Below, one piece after another: positions 22,728 through 37,109 of a DNA stretch of 64,000 nucleotides; the first letter of the stretch is position 1; every line of letters starts with the position of its first letter. Both the position numbers and the translations under genes were made by a program. Source of the DNA: Ascaris suum (Eukaryota; Nematoda; Chromadorea; Rhabditida; Ascarididae); assembly GCA_013433145.1 (NCBI GenBank), contig CM024184.1, positions 496,137 to 560,136 of the forward strand. The letters run 5' to 3'. The notes under the pieces are model-generated. The model worked only from the letters and a program-made list of their open reading frames with translations. It made no database searches and was not told the DNA's origin.

Positions 22728-25700
22728 TTATATTTATATTTATATTTATATTTATATTTATATTTATATTTATAATTTATATATTATATATATATATATA
22801 TATCGCTTGCAGAGAGAAGATATTGATCTGACTAGTGAGGATGTCGATGCGATTGCGACAAGGAAGAGCAGCATGTTTTTTAAGACAAATAAACTTCTCA
22901 AAGCATATGGCATCTCTGATTCTCTCCTCGATCGCTATGAGGTGAGTGTCCAGTATCCTTGCAGCGATGGCTATCGGATTATTTTAGCTTTGGATCACTA
23001 TCCACCTTACTGCCTTTTATTAGCGAGAATTTATCAAAGGTAAATCATGATGTCATCGAGATTATTTATTCATTTAGTTATTCTGTTATGTGGTTATGCT
23101 TTTCTGAGGGAGTTTTTTTCCACTTTATAGCATTCCAGAATCGTTATTTAGTTTAAAAATTGTCATCAGGCAACCTCAGATTCTCATCTTCATCGAGTAT
23201 CGTCACTTCCGTAATCTCATGCAATTTCTTTGCAATATTGGACTGCACTTTCGTCTCTGAAAATTGTTAGGACTGGAAAAATGTAGCGCATTTTGGCAGG
23301 TCGTTCAAAGGCTCCTTCCTTGAATATTTATTGACCAATAACTTAAGTTTAAGAAGCATATTTTTATAAAGCTATACTTATTTACGCTCTAATCTATTCT
23401 GGAGTGCTTAACACCAAAAAGTTTGTTCAATGCAAGCAATTTCAAAACAAATATGCGCTCTCTTCGGCAAATTGGTTCGAAATATGCAAACTGTGCTCTT
23501 CTAGCGTGAAAAAATTGCAGAACTGCACCGATTTCCCGGCTAAATAGCACTTCGGAAATATCGTCTTCGACGTTTAACGTGAAGAGATCACCTTGAAGCT
23601 CAAAAACTATAAAATCTAATATTTAGAATTGCTGCAGACAAAACAGTGTTTGAATACAGCTCTCACTCTCCTTAGCTGTCAGTTGGATGTTGGAGCGAAT
23701 AATCCAGTTTTCAATCATTCCATGTGCCTTTCTCGCACCATCATGAATAATTTTATCTGGTCGCAATTTTTCAACCCTTAAAAAAAATTTTTCTTTTTCA
23801 GACGGTTTATATCAATTTCGAGGAAGTATGCAGAAATCATAGTCGAATATTGTGGATAAATTCAACAGAGATACTCAGGTACTTCTCACATTGGCGTTTT
23901 TGATTTTCCTTGCTTTCATTTGCATCTTTTAGGTGATACAAGGTTGGCTCGTCTCCCATACGACAGATCATTCCGGCTCTTCCATATAAAACTCAACAAC
24001 TTTTTTCCCATCTTACCTCTCCGTATGCTTCATATAGTTCATCATCCTATCATCTTGTGCTAAATTGCTTCATAAATTTTACAAGCAAAATCTGAATGGT
24101 TTCAAATGAGCATAAAAAACGGTTTCAGGCACATACGAATGAGCGCGGAGAGTGAATGAAGCAATACGCTGTTTAAACCCTTTTGAATAACCCCTATTTT
24201 ACCCTCAAAAGTTCGTCATTTTCATGACATTGCATTTTTCTATAGCCATCAGTTAAGAATTTCCCTGAATATATGCTGCTCTACTCTTGTTTTGAGTTGT
24301 TGTCTTTATAATCATATCTGGTGTTAGCGACCAAAGTCTACAATTCGATCATCAAAAACATTAGCGCTAAGCTGGTAGACAAATTTCGATCTAATTATGC
24401 ATATTTCATCGTCATTAGTAAATAAAATATTTCAGACGCTATCATCTCAACGCTATGCACATTTGTGCTCCATATCGAAAACATTTGCGACCTTCAGTGA
24501 ACGATGTTCTTGAGAATATTATTAGTGATAGCTCACATGATTTATATACTGATATGATTGAGACATCTGAAGGGTATTGAATAATATTTCATTTATTTAT
24601 TTTTTTACTCACTTTATCCAACATTCAAAAGAAATGCCTAGTAATGACTTCTAAAAGATGCTATTAGGAAGAGCTGAGAAGTTGAAAAAAAAAAGCGAAT
24701 TTTGCAATCCACTGCTATAGTTTCCAAACTCTGATTAAACTGATTGGCCTAGAGATCTTTGCGTTTTCCTTTCGAATATATCTTTTCCTGCTTAAAAAGT
24801 TACGCTCATTTTTGTTTTCTGACTAATCAATTTCCCAGCAAAGAAACAAGAAGTAAATTCTCTTCTCTAATTCGTAAAAAAACTACAAATTTCCGCATGG
24901 AAATTTTTGAGCAAAATAGTATTTTTAATCTTTCAGTAAACATTAGATGCGAATTAAAATAAATGTCCGAACATGCGATAAGTGATGCGGCGATTCGTGT
25001 ATTTGTATCTCGCTTACCTTAACAGTCATTTTGCACATCTTCAACAAATATAAAGTATGCCGAATGGCGCAATTTAGAATCATTTCCTTTTGAACTGAGA
25101 GGTGCAAAATGAGATTCCGATCGGTGTAAAATGCGTATACAATTTTTGGCATCTTCAAATGCCACCAATTTCTCTCGAAATTGATAGATCATCTTGGGAT
25201 AACGTATAAAGGTTAGATATGGTGCGATATATACCGTCGAATTCCTTGACTACAGCTTCAATGATCCCGAAGTTGAAATGACCATGCAAACATAAAGATA
25301 GATACTCACAGACACAGACACACACACGTACACACACACATGTACACAAAGATATTGTCACAATCCACTTCTGCGAGGTAAATTTGCGAAACGCTATGAA
25401 AACACCACATTTATCATCAACATTTTGATTGCTGTTTATAAAATATTGCCTTATCTAGGAGGCGTAAACGACGACAAAATGGATATCGAGCAGAAGCAAG
25501 AAGAATCGAGCAAGATATTGAACCATCGTTTTCATTTGTTAGTGTCTATGACAAAGAAGATGGTATCAGAAGAATGGACACAATGTTATTGGTCGATCAT
25601 GGCAAGACGGATACTACTAAACAAATAAAAACCGACTATATTGTATGTTTTTTTAAACAAAGATTTTCCATCATCTTACAGTGATTTTAATAGTGCAGTA

Positions 25701-28700
25701 ATTTCATTCTATCACAGGCTTTGTTTAGTATATTTTTTCTTTTAAGTTTCAAGAATAATTCAGCGTTCGGAGTTTATTTTATTAATTCTTTGTTGAATAA
25801 TTGTCATATATATGCTTTTTACATTTTGACAATTGCGACAGCTATAATATGAAATTTCTCTCAAATCTATTCGAATATCGCTAAACGGATACTAAACTAG
25901 TCAATGATCTCGTTTTTGAGTATTACTAGCACACTAGCTATACCAAATTTCAATTTCTATTCAGTAGGCCTATGTATTTCCGACTGAAATGGATAGTCGA
26001 ACACTCCGTAACACAACGGTGAATCCATTCAGGATGCTAGATTAAGGCTGCTATGTTGATGCCTTCATGTTCGTAATAAATAATTGTTGCATAGAAATGG
26101 CGTCAAAGTACATTTTTATCAGTATTGCAGTGAATATTAAGGTGTCATTGTTGCAAGCTGCAGAATGTTGATGCCTTCATGTTCATGAGTTAAGTGTGGC
26201 CCTGAATTGGCCACGTGTTCATAGTAGGAATCATTAGGCGGTAGATCACCTGAGGTGCGAACAGGTGGATGGCATATTTCATATATGTTGAAGAGGTGTA
26301 CAAATATCCAGGTGGATGTTGAGAAAGATGACGAACATCCTGTTGTGACGGTACGTACTAAGAAGTTGGCTGATCGCTTAGGTTTGAATGCATCTGCCAG
26401 TATATTTCAACTTCACGAGGGAATAGGAATATCGCTTGGTGCAATTTGCGTCGGAAATGCACCCGAACTCATCAGCGATCATGAAGCTAAACTTTCCGTT
26501 GAAGGTAATCGCTTTATTAAACTAATCCATACAAATGCTCTATGCTATTGTGCTACTGACTCATTTCAGTGCTATAATATAAGCATTCCATAATGCGACT
26601 CAATGATCCTATGAAATTTGTTCTTGATTGAAGAAGTAATCCATATTTTATCCATTGTTATTCCTTCATCAAATAAATTCCTGTTTCAATCTCCATCTTT
26701 CTATTTTCATAAAATTTTCCACTCATTAACGATTACTGCCAGTTCGCTGTTGGAGAAACTGATCAATAACTTCAGATGTCTTAAGAAATGGAGTGTTGTG
26801 GATGATTACCTTTCGCCATACAACCACCTCGTTGTTTATGATACTGTATGAAGAGATGAGCGTTGTTCCAGTTGAAACCGATTCCCTTCAACAGTCCTGA
26901 CCACTCAATTCACATATTTTCGTCCCATTTCTTAAAGCGAATTTTCAAAAAATTTTGACGTTCATCGTTTTTGGCACGAGTTTACGGCTCATTAGTTAGC
27001 AGGTCATTAGAGTTCACTCTCTACACAACGAAATCAAAGTTCAACCACACAAGTGCTGTCATTTGAGTGACCTGTAAGTGACCACTTCGAAATGGCCTCT
27101 AAGCGATTGCATAATTTGTTAGAATTTTGCATTTTCGTGAAACCTCCCCTTAAAAAATTTTGAAATACTCAGTTTTTTGCTATATTTATTGTTGTCAGGT
27201 TAAAACTAATTTCTTGAAAATTGTCGCCCATTGACAAACCCCATTAGTAATTGAATAAGATTGAATATGAGAGAATGAATAGAGTGGAATGCGTATGTGT
27301 AGTTTAGCCTCGTTTGTTATAGCTTAAAATGGCTTTCATACTATCAAATCAAACCAATTTAATGAGAAGTACGAAAAAATGTTCAACTGTTCGATAGTAA
27401 TTGTCATGACCTTTGCATCAAGAAACAGTATCATAGATTATTGTCTTTAGGGGGGCCGATTGCCTCGAATGTGGGTCTTCATTTCGATGCCACTCGTTTC
27501 GACATTCAAAAATTGGCTAGCACTCTACGCAACGATACGAAATTAAATGATATTTTACGAACGTTTGATCAAATGATTACGTCTGATGAACAACCACTCG
27601 CATCCACCTATATTTTACCGGTGCTTAAAAGGGCTCAATATGACGCAAGGTTTGTTTGACCTTATGATTGAGAGCAAGTGATTAAACGTTTTATCATCAC
27701 TTTTTTTGTGAGGTAGTTATTTCACGTCGCTCTACTAAGTTTCCATATTTACAGAACACCTCCAACTCTTTTTACTGGTCAAACGGTTGATGTGAGGGTT
27801 GGAATTCATGTGCAATCAATATCGAATTTCGAACTGACTACCATGGTAAGTGTCACATACCAATTCGTTTCATGTGTTAAGCCTCTTGAAGTTTACGCAT
27901 CTGATAGATCAGATTTATATACTAATGTACTATCTATTACAGATAATGAAGCAAAATTACACTGATATATTATCTATATTATCATATACGATATATTATC
28001 ACATACGATGGGCTATATTCCTACTTTAAATTTTGAGCAATGCTTTTCTTACAAACACAAATCTCACCTTAACGCTCATGTATGGACTACAGTTTGACTT
28101 AAAAAGTCGATGATCGTTATGTCAAGAATATAGTTGCGTTCTTGTGACGAATCAAATTCAGGACTACGATATGGATGTTTGGTTAAGAATGGCATGGAGA
28201 GATCCCCGATTGGCTCATGGCTTCAATGCACCAATCCTTATCAATGAAGAAACCTTTTTAAAGTTAGTACTGCAGATTAGGTTGATTCAGCAACGTCTGC
28301 GTGTTGGGATGTCATGATGAAATGCATAATAAGATTCCACAAATTTACATTAATTTTAAAATAACACCTCGACTTTTATCTATTTGCTTATGACATCCAA
28401 TAGGTGAATCACCTTAAAAAAAAGTTGACTGTATCTTTAGGTAGCCAGGGTGGTCAGGAAGTCAATTGTTCAACTGATGGTTATCTTTTTACAAGCATTA
28501 CGATATTTTTGTTGCTCTTGCATTTGAAATGTTCGTATATGAATTGAGGTGACGAAAATAGCCTTTGGATTTTCGTTAGTGCTCACATCCTTGAATTATT
28601 GGAAAATTCAAATTTTTTAACAGCCTAGAAATATTCAAAAGAAGCTGGTCATCTTTCTATATCATACAATTATATTTCACCGCCAGAAATATGCTTTTTA

Positions 28701-31700
28701 CATGACCATCTATAATGAATATTGAGAGATATTTTATTTCATTTATTATATATATTAGAATTCCATAGTGCATATACAAATTAAATAAATACTTTAGGAG
28801 ATTTTGGCGACCGGATCCATTCTTTGCTAATGCGAAACTTGCGCTTTTCCATCGAGTCACTTATCTCAATTTCTATATGTTTGTTTTTCCCGATGGGGAG
28901 ATCTTCTTCGAAAGTCGGTGAGATTTATGGTGGAAAATTCAATTCCATTAGATATCATTTCAAATGGCATTGATAAACTAACGAAACAATTATTCGTTCA
29001 TTGTGAATTTTACAACGGCAATGCAAAACAATGAAAGCTTATTCGCTTTCTTGTATTCACTAGGTTTTCATGTGCACGTGACAATGAGCTATCCTGCGTT
29101 CCATCATAGCATGTTTCTTATGCTTTACCCTCTTCCTCTTATGGTCAGAGGGAGTGAGACAATTGGCTGGGCGGGAGTGGGAGGAAAGGAGGAGGGTGGC
29201 CAGTGATATTGTGATTCAGTGCAAGAGATCTGCACTTATCAAGAATGGTGCAATCAACAATTGAGCTATTCAAGCAAGCGTTTAAGACGAGAAGCGCAAG
29301 AAAGTGCATCTTTATCATTACTTATATATCTATTACTGTGCCGATTATATTATATGAATTCCGTTTGTTGAGACACGATTGTTTAAGGCTTTATTTGAAG
29401 CCGATCTGTCAATTAGTGCTATGCAAATATCCACACGACAATCAAATGTGCTCATTACGGATTAGCTCACGTATGGCTTTATTATTTATGTAGCCGCCTT
29501 ATTCATAACAAAAGGAAGATTAATTCAAAGTTGCCCCTAGGCATTTCGCAAATTCTATTTCATTCTCCAGCCAATGCACATTTATTTTCTCTCCTATAAA
29601 CTTTAATTGTTGATGAATTTATGTGAGATGACGCTAAATTTTATAGCTCGCTATTAGTGTAGGCTTTTCATTGTGGATCACTTTGTGCTATAATATTCTC
29701 TTTTTCTTATATTCGAGCAATAATCTGCTCTTCTTTGCTGGTAACAACATCGTTATCACCTCAAAAGTTGCAATTTTAACATCACATGCGGATAGCTCAC
29801 GAAATCTTTGTCTTTACATCAAATAGCTTTGCTGTATACTTATTTGCTGACCAAGAATTTGATATTATTATTTGAAAAGTAGATGTTAGAATTTCTTCAG
29901 TGATATCTTACTGTAACAGTAATTTGCAAGTAATTTGTCAGTAATCAACAGTAAGTAATTTTTTTTTTTGTGAAATTGAATTTAGTTGGCTTTACGAAAG
30001 ATATTATGCAATTCCGTTGGTTTTCAAATGTCGACGATGCGATTCGTAAAAATAAACATGTGCAACTACCTGAACTTTATATTGTTGGGTACTCGAAGCA
30101 TGAATGTAATGGTAATCGCAAGTCAGGTTCGTTCATATATTCAATTCCACCATACAGCAATAGATTTACGACGTTATAGAGGGATCTTAATGTCATATTT
30201 GTGTCTTGAGGCTATATGTCCGCCAAAATGAAGAAGTTCTTCCTTTCGCTGTATGTTTTCCTCACTTTAAAAAAAATTTACCCAAGTCCACTTCCAATCA
30301 AGCGCTTCATATGTTTAATCGGCGTTTTAACCTTGAAGTTGCATCTGAGATATTGTTCTAGTTGTATGAGCCGTGGATTTTACAGCTTTCGTTTTCTTCA
30401 CGGAATTGTATACGTATATAAGTTGACAATCAGGTCAGGAATAAATTTTTCTGTATCACACACCTGTAACTCATTTGCGTTTTGAAGGTAATAAACGCTT
30501 TTTAGTGGCTTTTTAAGGTGAGGGGCGAGGTGAATTGCTATAGAGACTACACAGAAATGATCCGATCACAACAACTCACAGATAGAAGGTTAACTATAAG
30601 ATATTTACGAAACTTTGTGGTTTTCATGAAAGATATTATTGCAGATCTCTTTTGCGGCCCCTAAGAACAGGTTTGATGGAAAGAAATGGTGCCACTCTCT
30701 CCTTTTCCTCTTCCACTTTCTGTCTTCATGCTCGGACGGTGGGTTACTCCCCTCCTCCCTGTGTTCACCTTCCCCTCCACCCTCCCCCAACTCTCCAAAT
30801 TTCGTTTTCGGGCAATCTCTGGCCGCGAGAAAGGCTCCGACTTACTGCCATCACGGCTGATAATTGTAGGATTTAAGCTGGCAGTTAATTATTCGCCTCC
30901 GGAAAGCTACTTCCAGAGAGCATTTCCTGAAAAAGTACTGTTGCAAAAAATATATCAAACGCCTGATTGCATCTATTCTAATTTTGCGTCTGCTATCAGG
31001 TAATTTTTCTTGTGTGGAGGCACGTTTCTATATGAAGAGGACTCTCGGCTATCATATGGCGCAGACTTATATCCCCACTGCGATTTGTGTTGTATTCTCC
31101 TGGATCAGTGTCTGGTTACCCGAAGAGTTCGTCGATGGACGTATTTTCGTATCGCTAACTGTTTTTCTAACATTAAGTGCAGAAAGCAGCTCAGCAAAGG
31201 AAATTCTACCGAAAGTTTCATATATGAAGGTGGGCTATTATAGTATTTTTGTTATGTAGCATCACCTAAACTCCCCATATAGCGAGAGTTTTATATCCCT
31301 CGAAGGGCTTAAGTTTATTTGTTATAAGCTAAGAGGGGATACTGTGGAATGGTTTAGCAGGAAAAGTACTAGGTAACTTCGAACCACCCAGCTGAGTTTA
31401 GTTGTTGACTGGTTGACGTGTGTTGATATCAGCTCATAGTAATGCGTAGAAAGGAAGCGGTTGATGTTGAATAAGGATAAATGTTATGCGTTATGATAGA
31501 TTAGCCTTTAAAAAATAGATTAATCAACAGTCTTGATTTGAAAATTTCAAAATTTTGAGCTTCAATATAATGATTTAAAATGTGTGTATATAAAAAGAAT
31601 AGTCTTAGCCCGAAAAAGCACACAAATTATTGCCTATCTCCACTAAACAAAAATGTTAGCATTTCAATCCTCACATAATCACAATAGAAATAGCATTTTC

Positions 31701-32321
31701 AATTTCTAATCATTTATATTTTCTTCAATAAATTTAAAATATTTTCGAAAAATTTCAGGCTATTGATATTTGGTTCGGTTTTACAGCAATTTTCGTTTTT
31801 ACGACTATGTTACAAGCGCTCGCAGTGATCTCTTTAGAACACAACAGCATTAAACTGGTATATTAAAAAAATTTACTATAATATTTCATTTCTATCTTTA
31901 TTTATATATTTCCTTTAATATATCACTTACTCCTCTTACTTTTATCTTTTTTTTAAGGAAATACTTTCATATAAGTTTGATTTATTTCCAAGCAGATACG
32001 TTCCAAACATAACCGCATATTTCAGCATTGTTTATTATGCTATATTATTAACTAAGGAATTATTGTTTTAATAATACTACGCTATATTATCATTTCATAT
32101 ATGATGAGATATTATTTTAGCGCAAAAAAGCCGAAGAAGGTGCCGGTCGTATACCACGTTTTCATTTGATGAATCTTATGCTAAAATCGAAACGATATCA
32201 TAAATTGGCACGAAATATGGATACTTATTGTAAAGTACTCTATCCGGTCATATTCCTTCTTTTTCTTATTATTTATCGTTTTGTTATTATTGAGGGCGAT
32301 GAGACAAAATGTTTGCGTTAA
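22275..32321 (+). CDS. Cys-loop ligand-gated ion channel with long N-terminal extension (15 exons, 721 aa)
   Basis: Exons: 22275-22454, 22813-22941, 23802-23878, 24436-24573, 25459-25642, 26312-26504, 27451-27649, 27755-27845, 28162-28262, 28798-28917, 29388-29470, 29986-30126, 31000-31229, 31759-31857, 32121-32321. All phases agree over 2166 nt. A signal peptide (MYWLLVLVAIQPSYA) is followed by about 345 residues of unrecognised extracellular sequence containing RRKRR at 176-180. The ligand-binding domain follows (TGQTVDVRVGIHVQSISNFE, then WRPDPFFANAK). It has the Cys-loop C478-x13-C492 (KYPHDNQMC) and a second loop-C pair C539/C550, as in glutamate-, glycine- and histamine-gated anion channels. 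M1 is about 565-585, M2 594-612 with 9' Leu, M3 about 623-645 and M4 about 695-716. The cytoplasmic loop is only about 40 aa. It is a nematode LGC-type receptor of the plasma membrane; subfamily and ligand are not assigned. Exons 8-15 are near certain. Exons 1-7 rest on phase and splice sites, and the exon-1 donor (GTGCAA) is weak. Confidence 0.85.
22649..22803. repeat. (TA)n followed by (TTTATA)n, channel intron 1
   Basis: A TA run to about 22718 passes into seven or so copies of a TTTATA hexamer and back to TA. It ends 9 bp before the acceptor of exon 2, so the branch and polypyrimidine region is squeezed into CGCTTGCAG. Confidence 0.95.
25308..25347. repeat. Imperfect (CA)n microsatellite, channel intron 4
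   Basis: A CA-rich run with GA and GT interruptions, about 110 bp before exon 5 of the channel gene. Confidence 0.9.
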
Positions 32322-35300
32322 CACGGAGATAAAAGCATTTTTACTCATTTCAGAGCATTGAAAATAATAATAAAGCGATATCACAATCAAATTAAGTCGA
32401 TTCATATGTTGGCATTTAGAGTTAAAAGAAATTGGCTGCATCAGAACTCAGATGAATTCAGAAGCCATATCTCTAGCTAATTTGGAGGTTCCATCTTCAA
32501 ATAGCGGTTATTACTGCTAAACAGACTTCATTCAAAGATCTCCTGGTCGCGAGGATCGAATGCATTGAATGAAATTTGTCTTCTGCTGATAACGTTGTAG
32601 CTTTCTTCTAAGGTTTTTATTCGCTTAATTGAATGTGCGCATTTTTATGCTCATGATGTGGAAATTGTGGCTAAAGGATAATGTATGCTCGTTATGATAA
32701 TCCTCTACATGCTAGGTGTATAAAAGTTTAATAGGTAATTTGTTGAGGCATTGCAAGAGAATATTTTGCTGCAAGACTACCAAATCTATTTAGTTCAGAT
32801 TGCCACTAATCAAAAATGTTGCTGAAACGATGCAGATATGCAAAGCATAGGAATTTATCATTTATGATCAAAATCAAGCTTCGAGACTGGATTGCATTTT
32901 ATAGGTATTCAAACGTATATCAATCAATGGGCCTTTAGCGAATCAAAGCTTCACAGTACTATCCTAGATTATTCCATGAAAATCTATAGTAAGCTTGAAC
33001 TAGATAAATAAGCATAGGTGTTTCACATCAATATACTGCTCTTTTCCTTAATATAGCATAGTGAACGTGAACAAGTGGAAATTATTTTCAACAATGAGCT
33101 GAACAGCTCAAATATTTTAATTCGATTTCACTAGATTTGAATAGTCGCATTAAATTGATCGTTTAAATGATCCAATGCGAATATTTCATTTACGAAAATA
33201 TATTCTTGTAATTACGTAGAGAGTTGCAATTTTAATTGAATATTTTCATCGAAATTTCAACGTTCACCTAGTTTAAGTTAATATTTAAATTCCTGTTCCA
33301 CAAACAGTTAAACCTTCGATCTGTATAGCAAATGGGTTCCGTTGAATTCTTCCGTACTGATTCCCGTAATTAGGCACAAAAAAAAACTCTTTTTTGGAAG
33401 CAATAGAGATAGTCTCATTGTTGGGTTTGCAAAATTGGCTCCATAAGCCCAAAGGTTAGTGATCGTCCATTAGAATCAAGTTGTAAATTAAGATGCTATG
33501 ATCTGTTCTAAGATAAAATCGTGGAAAGAGAGATATGTTCTAAAATCTTTCAATAACGATGTGTTTATATTGGAAAAAAAAAACAGCAACATTATAAGTA
33601 AGGTTCCACCCTCTTATCATTTCGATAAAAATTAAAAAATTCTACACTTAATTGAATTTGCATATCACATCTCACAATAATTGAATTGATTTGCACCGTC
33701 TATTGTACTGTTGACAAGCAGAGATGCTATCGACAAATTAAAAAGTACCTTTGAGGCGTTTATATCGTCATATCTTCCCGAAAATACCTTGAAATATAAT
33801 CCATAAAAACTCTTCTTGTTGATGGTTAAATTCATGAAGAGACTTTTGAAGATTGACTTTGGTGGATATTTCTATGAAATACTTCTTTATGCGTCTATAG
33901 CTTCTATCGACGCAATCAAAAATATATGATTCGAATCTGTTCATTATTCATCAATTAAAAACTGACTAATTATTACTGCCTAAACTGTAAACAATAGAGT
34001 GGAGAAGTGAAAAGCGACCAAAACTTAAAGAGCAATCACTTGCTGCCTTTGCGAGGAAAAGCTAAACAGAATTTCATACTGTTTCCCCTCTGTGTTTGCA
34101 TAGTTGTTCTATGTCGTTCCGAAAAACAAAAGAAAAAAAGACAATTTTTTGAAAGTGTTCTGAAGTTAAAGCTTCAGTTTTTTTTTACTTACATTCAGTT
34201 TAAAAAAGAGGGAGCGTAATTGAAGTGATTTGTGGTTTACGTGACACATTCAATAATTGTATTCTTTCATAAACATAGACAGGTTCCGCTGTTCATTTCA
34301 TTCGTCAAGCAACCACTTAACTGTAGGCAACAGATTAGAGAGTGTCGTTTCTACATAGGGTAGTACCATCCTCATGGCAATACTTTCCGAAGAAATTATT
34401 TAACGCTCTACGACCTTCACGTTCATCGAACGATTGCTGTTGAACCTAATCGGAAATGTTGAGGACGCTATTTGCGGCACTTCTCGTCAATCAAGGTGAA
34501 TTCTTCATTATGGAATATATTTCTTCGTATTCAATACGTTGATATTCCATCGATGTTTACTTGTTCATTCCGGAAAACCTTTGATCGGAATATAGCAGCA
34601 TTTTGCGGTGGTTATTGATGAACGCTTTCTGCGATGGTATGAGTTGAGCGAATTATTGCACGGTTGTTTTTAACATTCAGCCCTCTTCTCTCACACCCTT
34701 CCCTCTTCCACCTTCCCGATCAAAATGCCACCTATAAAAATCACGAATTTCAAAATATCTTTCATAGTGATCGCATTTACGATTACGACATATAGTAGCG
34801 CTAAAATGCCTTATATTTGTTAGCAATATTTTTTCTCCAAGTTATTTCTCTGTGATGGGAGTTTTTTGATTCGCATTTAACAATTAGTAATATGCAACAA
34901 AAAAAGGCTTCACAAATGAAGTGTGCTACGAGGTTTATGTCCGAGAAACTGGTAGATTCTGAAGGAAATGATCACAGAGTATAAGAAAGCGACTAGAAAA
35001 TGACTGAAGAAGTGGTACAGCGAGAAGTGTGACCAGACGATCGTGTTACATCGCATTTAAGCGTCAATTTTTCTGATGCAAAATAAGAGAGGTACTATAG
35101 ATAAGCGGCAGAAGACGACTCCTAATATAAACAAGAAAACTTGTATGTGTGCAATTGTATCGGGTAGGCGTTGTTTCAGAAATGTGGCTGGCAGAATAGA
35201 ACAACAATGCGGCATACTGATATAATTTCTCGCAAACACTTACAGAAACTGCACTCAAAATCGCAGTAGTTGTAGACATGATTGTAAAGATACAACAGAA

Positions 35301-37109
35301 GGATTCACCATCGACCATCTAGCTAAGTTCAAACAAGTTTAAACCTGAGATCTTTGAAAAAAAAATGAAAAAACGCCTACTTAGGATAGTTTTAGTGTAA
35401 TATTCGATGCGTTTTCCTAGGAAATTTTATCCCCTTTTCATTTCTTCTAAAATCATGAGTGAATTTTACTTCATTGGTTCTTAACTACAATGCATGATAT
35501 GATAAAAGAAAGTGCCACATTTTTCAAAGAAACGAAATTTCGGGATGAGTGAGCATATGAGAGAACGAATGATATTTATGGAGCAATTTTTCTGGCCAAT
35601 GAATCAACTTTTTTTTTGCCATTTAAATCAAGAAGTAAGAAGAATTTTTAAAATCATCCCCTGATAAGTTAATTTTATTTAATTGAAAGCATTTTTACGG
35701 GAAAAAAAATGTTGTTTTCGTTTGATGTGAAAATTGTCTTTGAGCGATAAAAAATTACCAACAAAATACCCATCGAAAATATATGAAATAGAATGCAATT
35801 TATCTAACAATAGAAATAATCTACCGAACAATAAAAATCATTTATTTTGAATTAATTATATTTATTTGACAAAACAATTCTGTTATTAGAGGAAGGAAAT
35901 ATCCCATATGATGCTTAAAATTACGAGCATAAAATATTGCGTCGAATTTTTATTAAATTAGAAATATGCTCATATAAAACTTTCTCGATGTTCTTAATTC
36001 AAATGAATTGATTAAATTTATTTAACTTAATTCAAATTGATTTCAATCAATTGAAATAATATATGCAAAATTGATGTTTTATTTATTAAATGCAAATTTA
36101 AATAAATTCCTATAAAGATGCGAGTTTTCCTTTATACCTTTTCTTTTAAACGTTTCCTTTCCTCTTTAATAAAACTATAAATAAGTTGGAAAATGATCTT
36201 CAGCTTTCTTTCTTAAGTGTGCAACTCTTCATATATACGATGAAAACCGGAAAGTGAATGTGCGGAGCGAATTCGATTTCAACGAACTCTCATCTCACCA
36301 ACAAGAGATAGTCCACTTCACACAAAAGAGCGAACAATTTCCAGTAGTACTACGTCATAAAAAGTCTGCCCTTTTCGGTGCTTCAACGCTTTTGCGTACG
36401 GAACCGAATAGTTTGTTGCAGTCTACAATATGACCAGTCTTCTACTTTGCAGCGGATTAGCCACTTAACAATGTCACTATTGTCAGATTCCCATCATATA
36501 TGATGCAACTTTCGAGGCGGAGCCAGGAGAAAATAGAAGTTAAGCGTATAAGAGCAACAACTATACCGTTGAAATTTCTACACTATAAACGGATTCTTTG
36601 AAGTGTTCGTTTTTTCCCAAATAAACAGCTTTCTTCTGGTCACCAGTACTCTTCTTCTGAAAACAGTGCTGTCGTCTAACCTTAGAGAGATTAAAGTGGA
36701 CGATACAAGAAATGATTGTGATATAGAGAGTATAGTGGAATAACAATATCACATAGCAGCGGTTCATGGTCATTTCTATTATCGGTCATTTCTATGAGTT
36801 TTTTTTTTTGCCTGCAAAACTTGCTTAGAAACGCTCATCGCTCTGTTAATTGCACGCTATTTAAACAAACCTGTGCGCACAACTCTAATTATAAACAACA
36901 ATACGCCTTTTATACAATTTCTTGCGATATTCACCGTTGTAAATCGTCTTTTATGATGGTATTTAAGATTTCGAGCAATAAAATAATATTTTTATTGAGA
37001 CGAGTCTCAATCGGCTACAGTTAAGAAAAATCTTCTTAAATAGGACATGTGAAGGCGGAGTTGCATCTAAATTTGATCTGTTCCAATCATGATGTTTTTT
37101 TTTTTTCAG
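32322..37109. other. AT-rich intergenic region
   Basis: Nearly 4.8 kb without a supportable gene. It should contain the promoter and first exon of the downstream Pro-rich gene, whose second exon starts at 37110 in phase 1. I found no ATG-plus-signal exon of the right phase. Short plus- and minus-strand frames here (for example 34007-34219) lack splice context or recognisable sequence. Confidence 0.45.

Noticed and set aside
29245..29387. Longer version of the channel exon that starts before the Cys-loop
   Set aside because: Using the acceptor at 29387 places the Arg of FFESR six residues before the first Cys, as in the family; upstream sequence would insert residues that family members lack.
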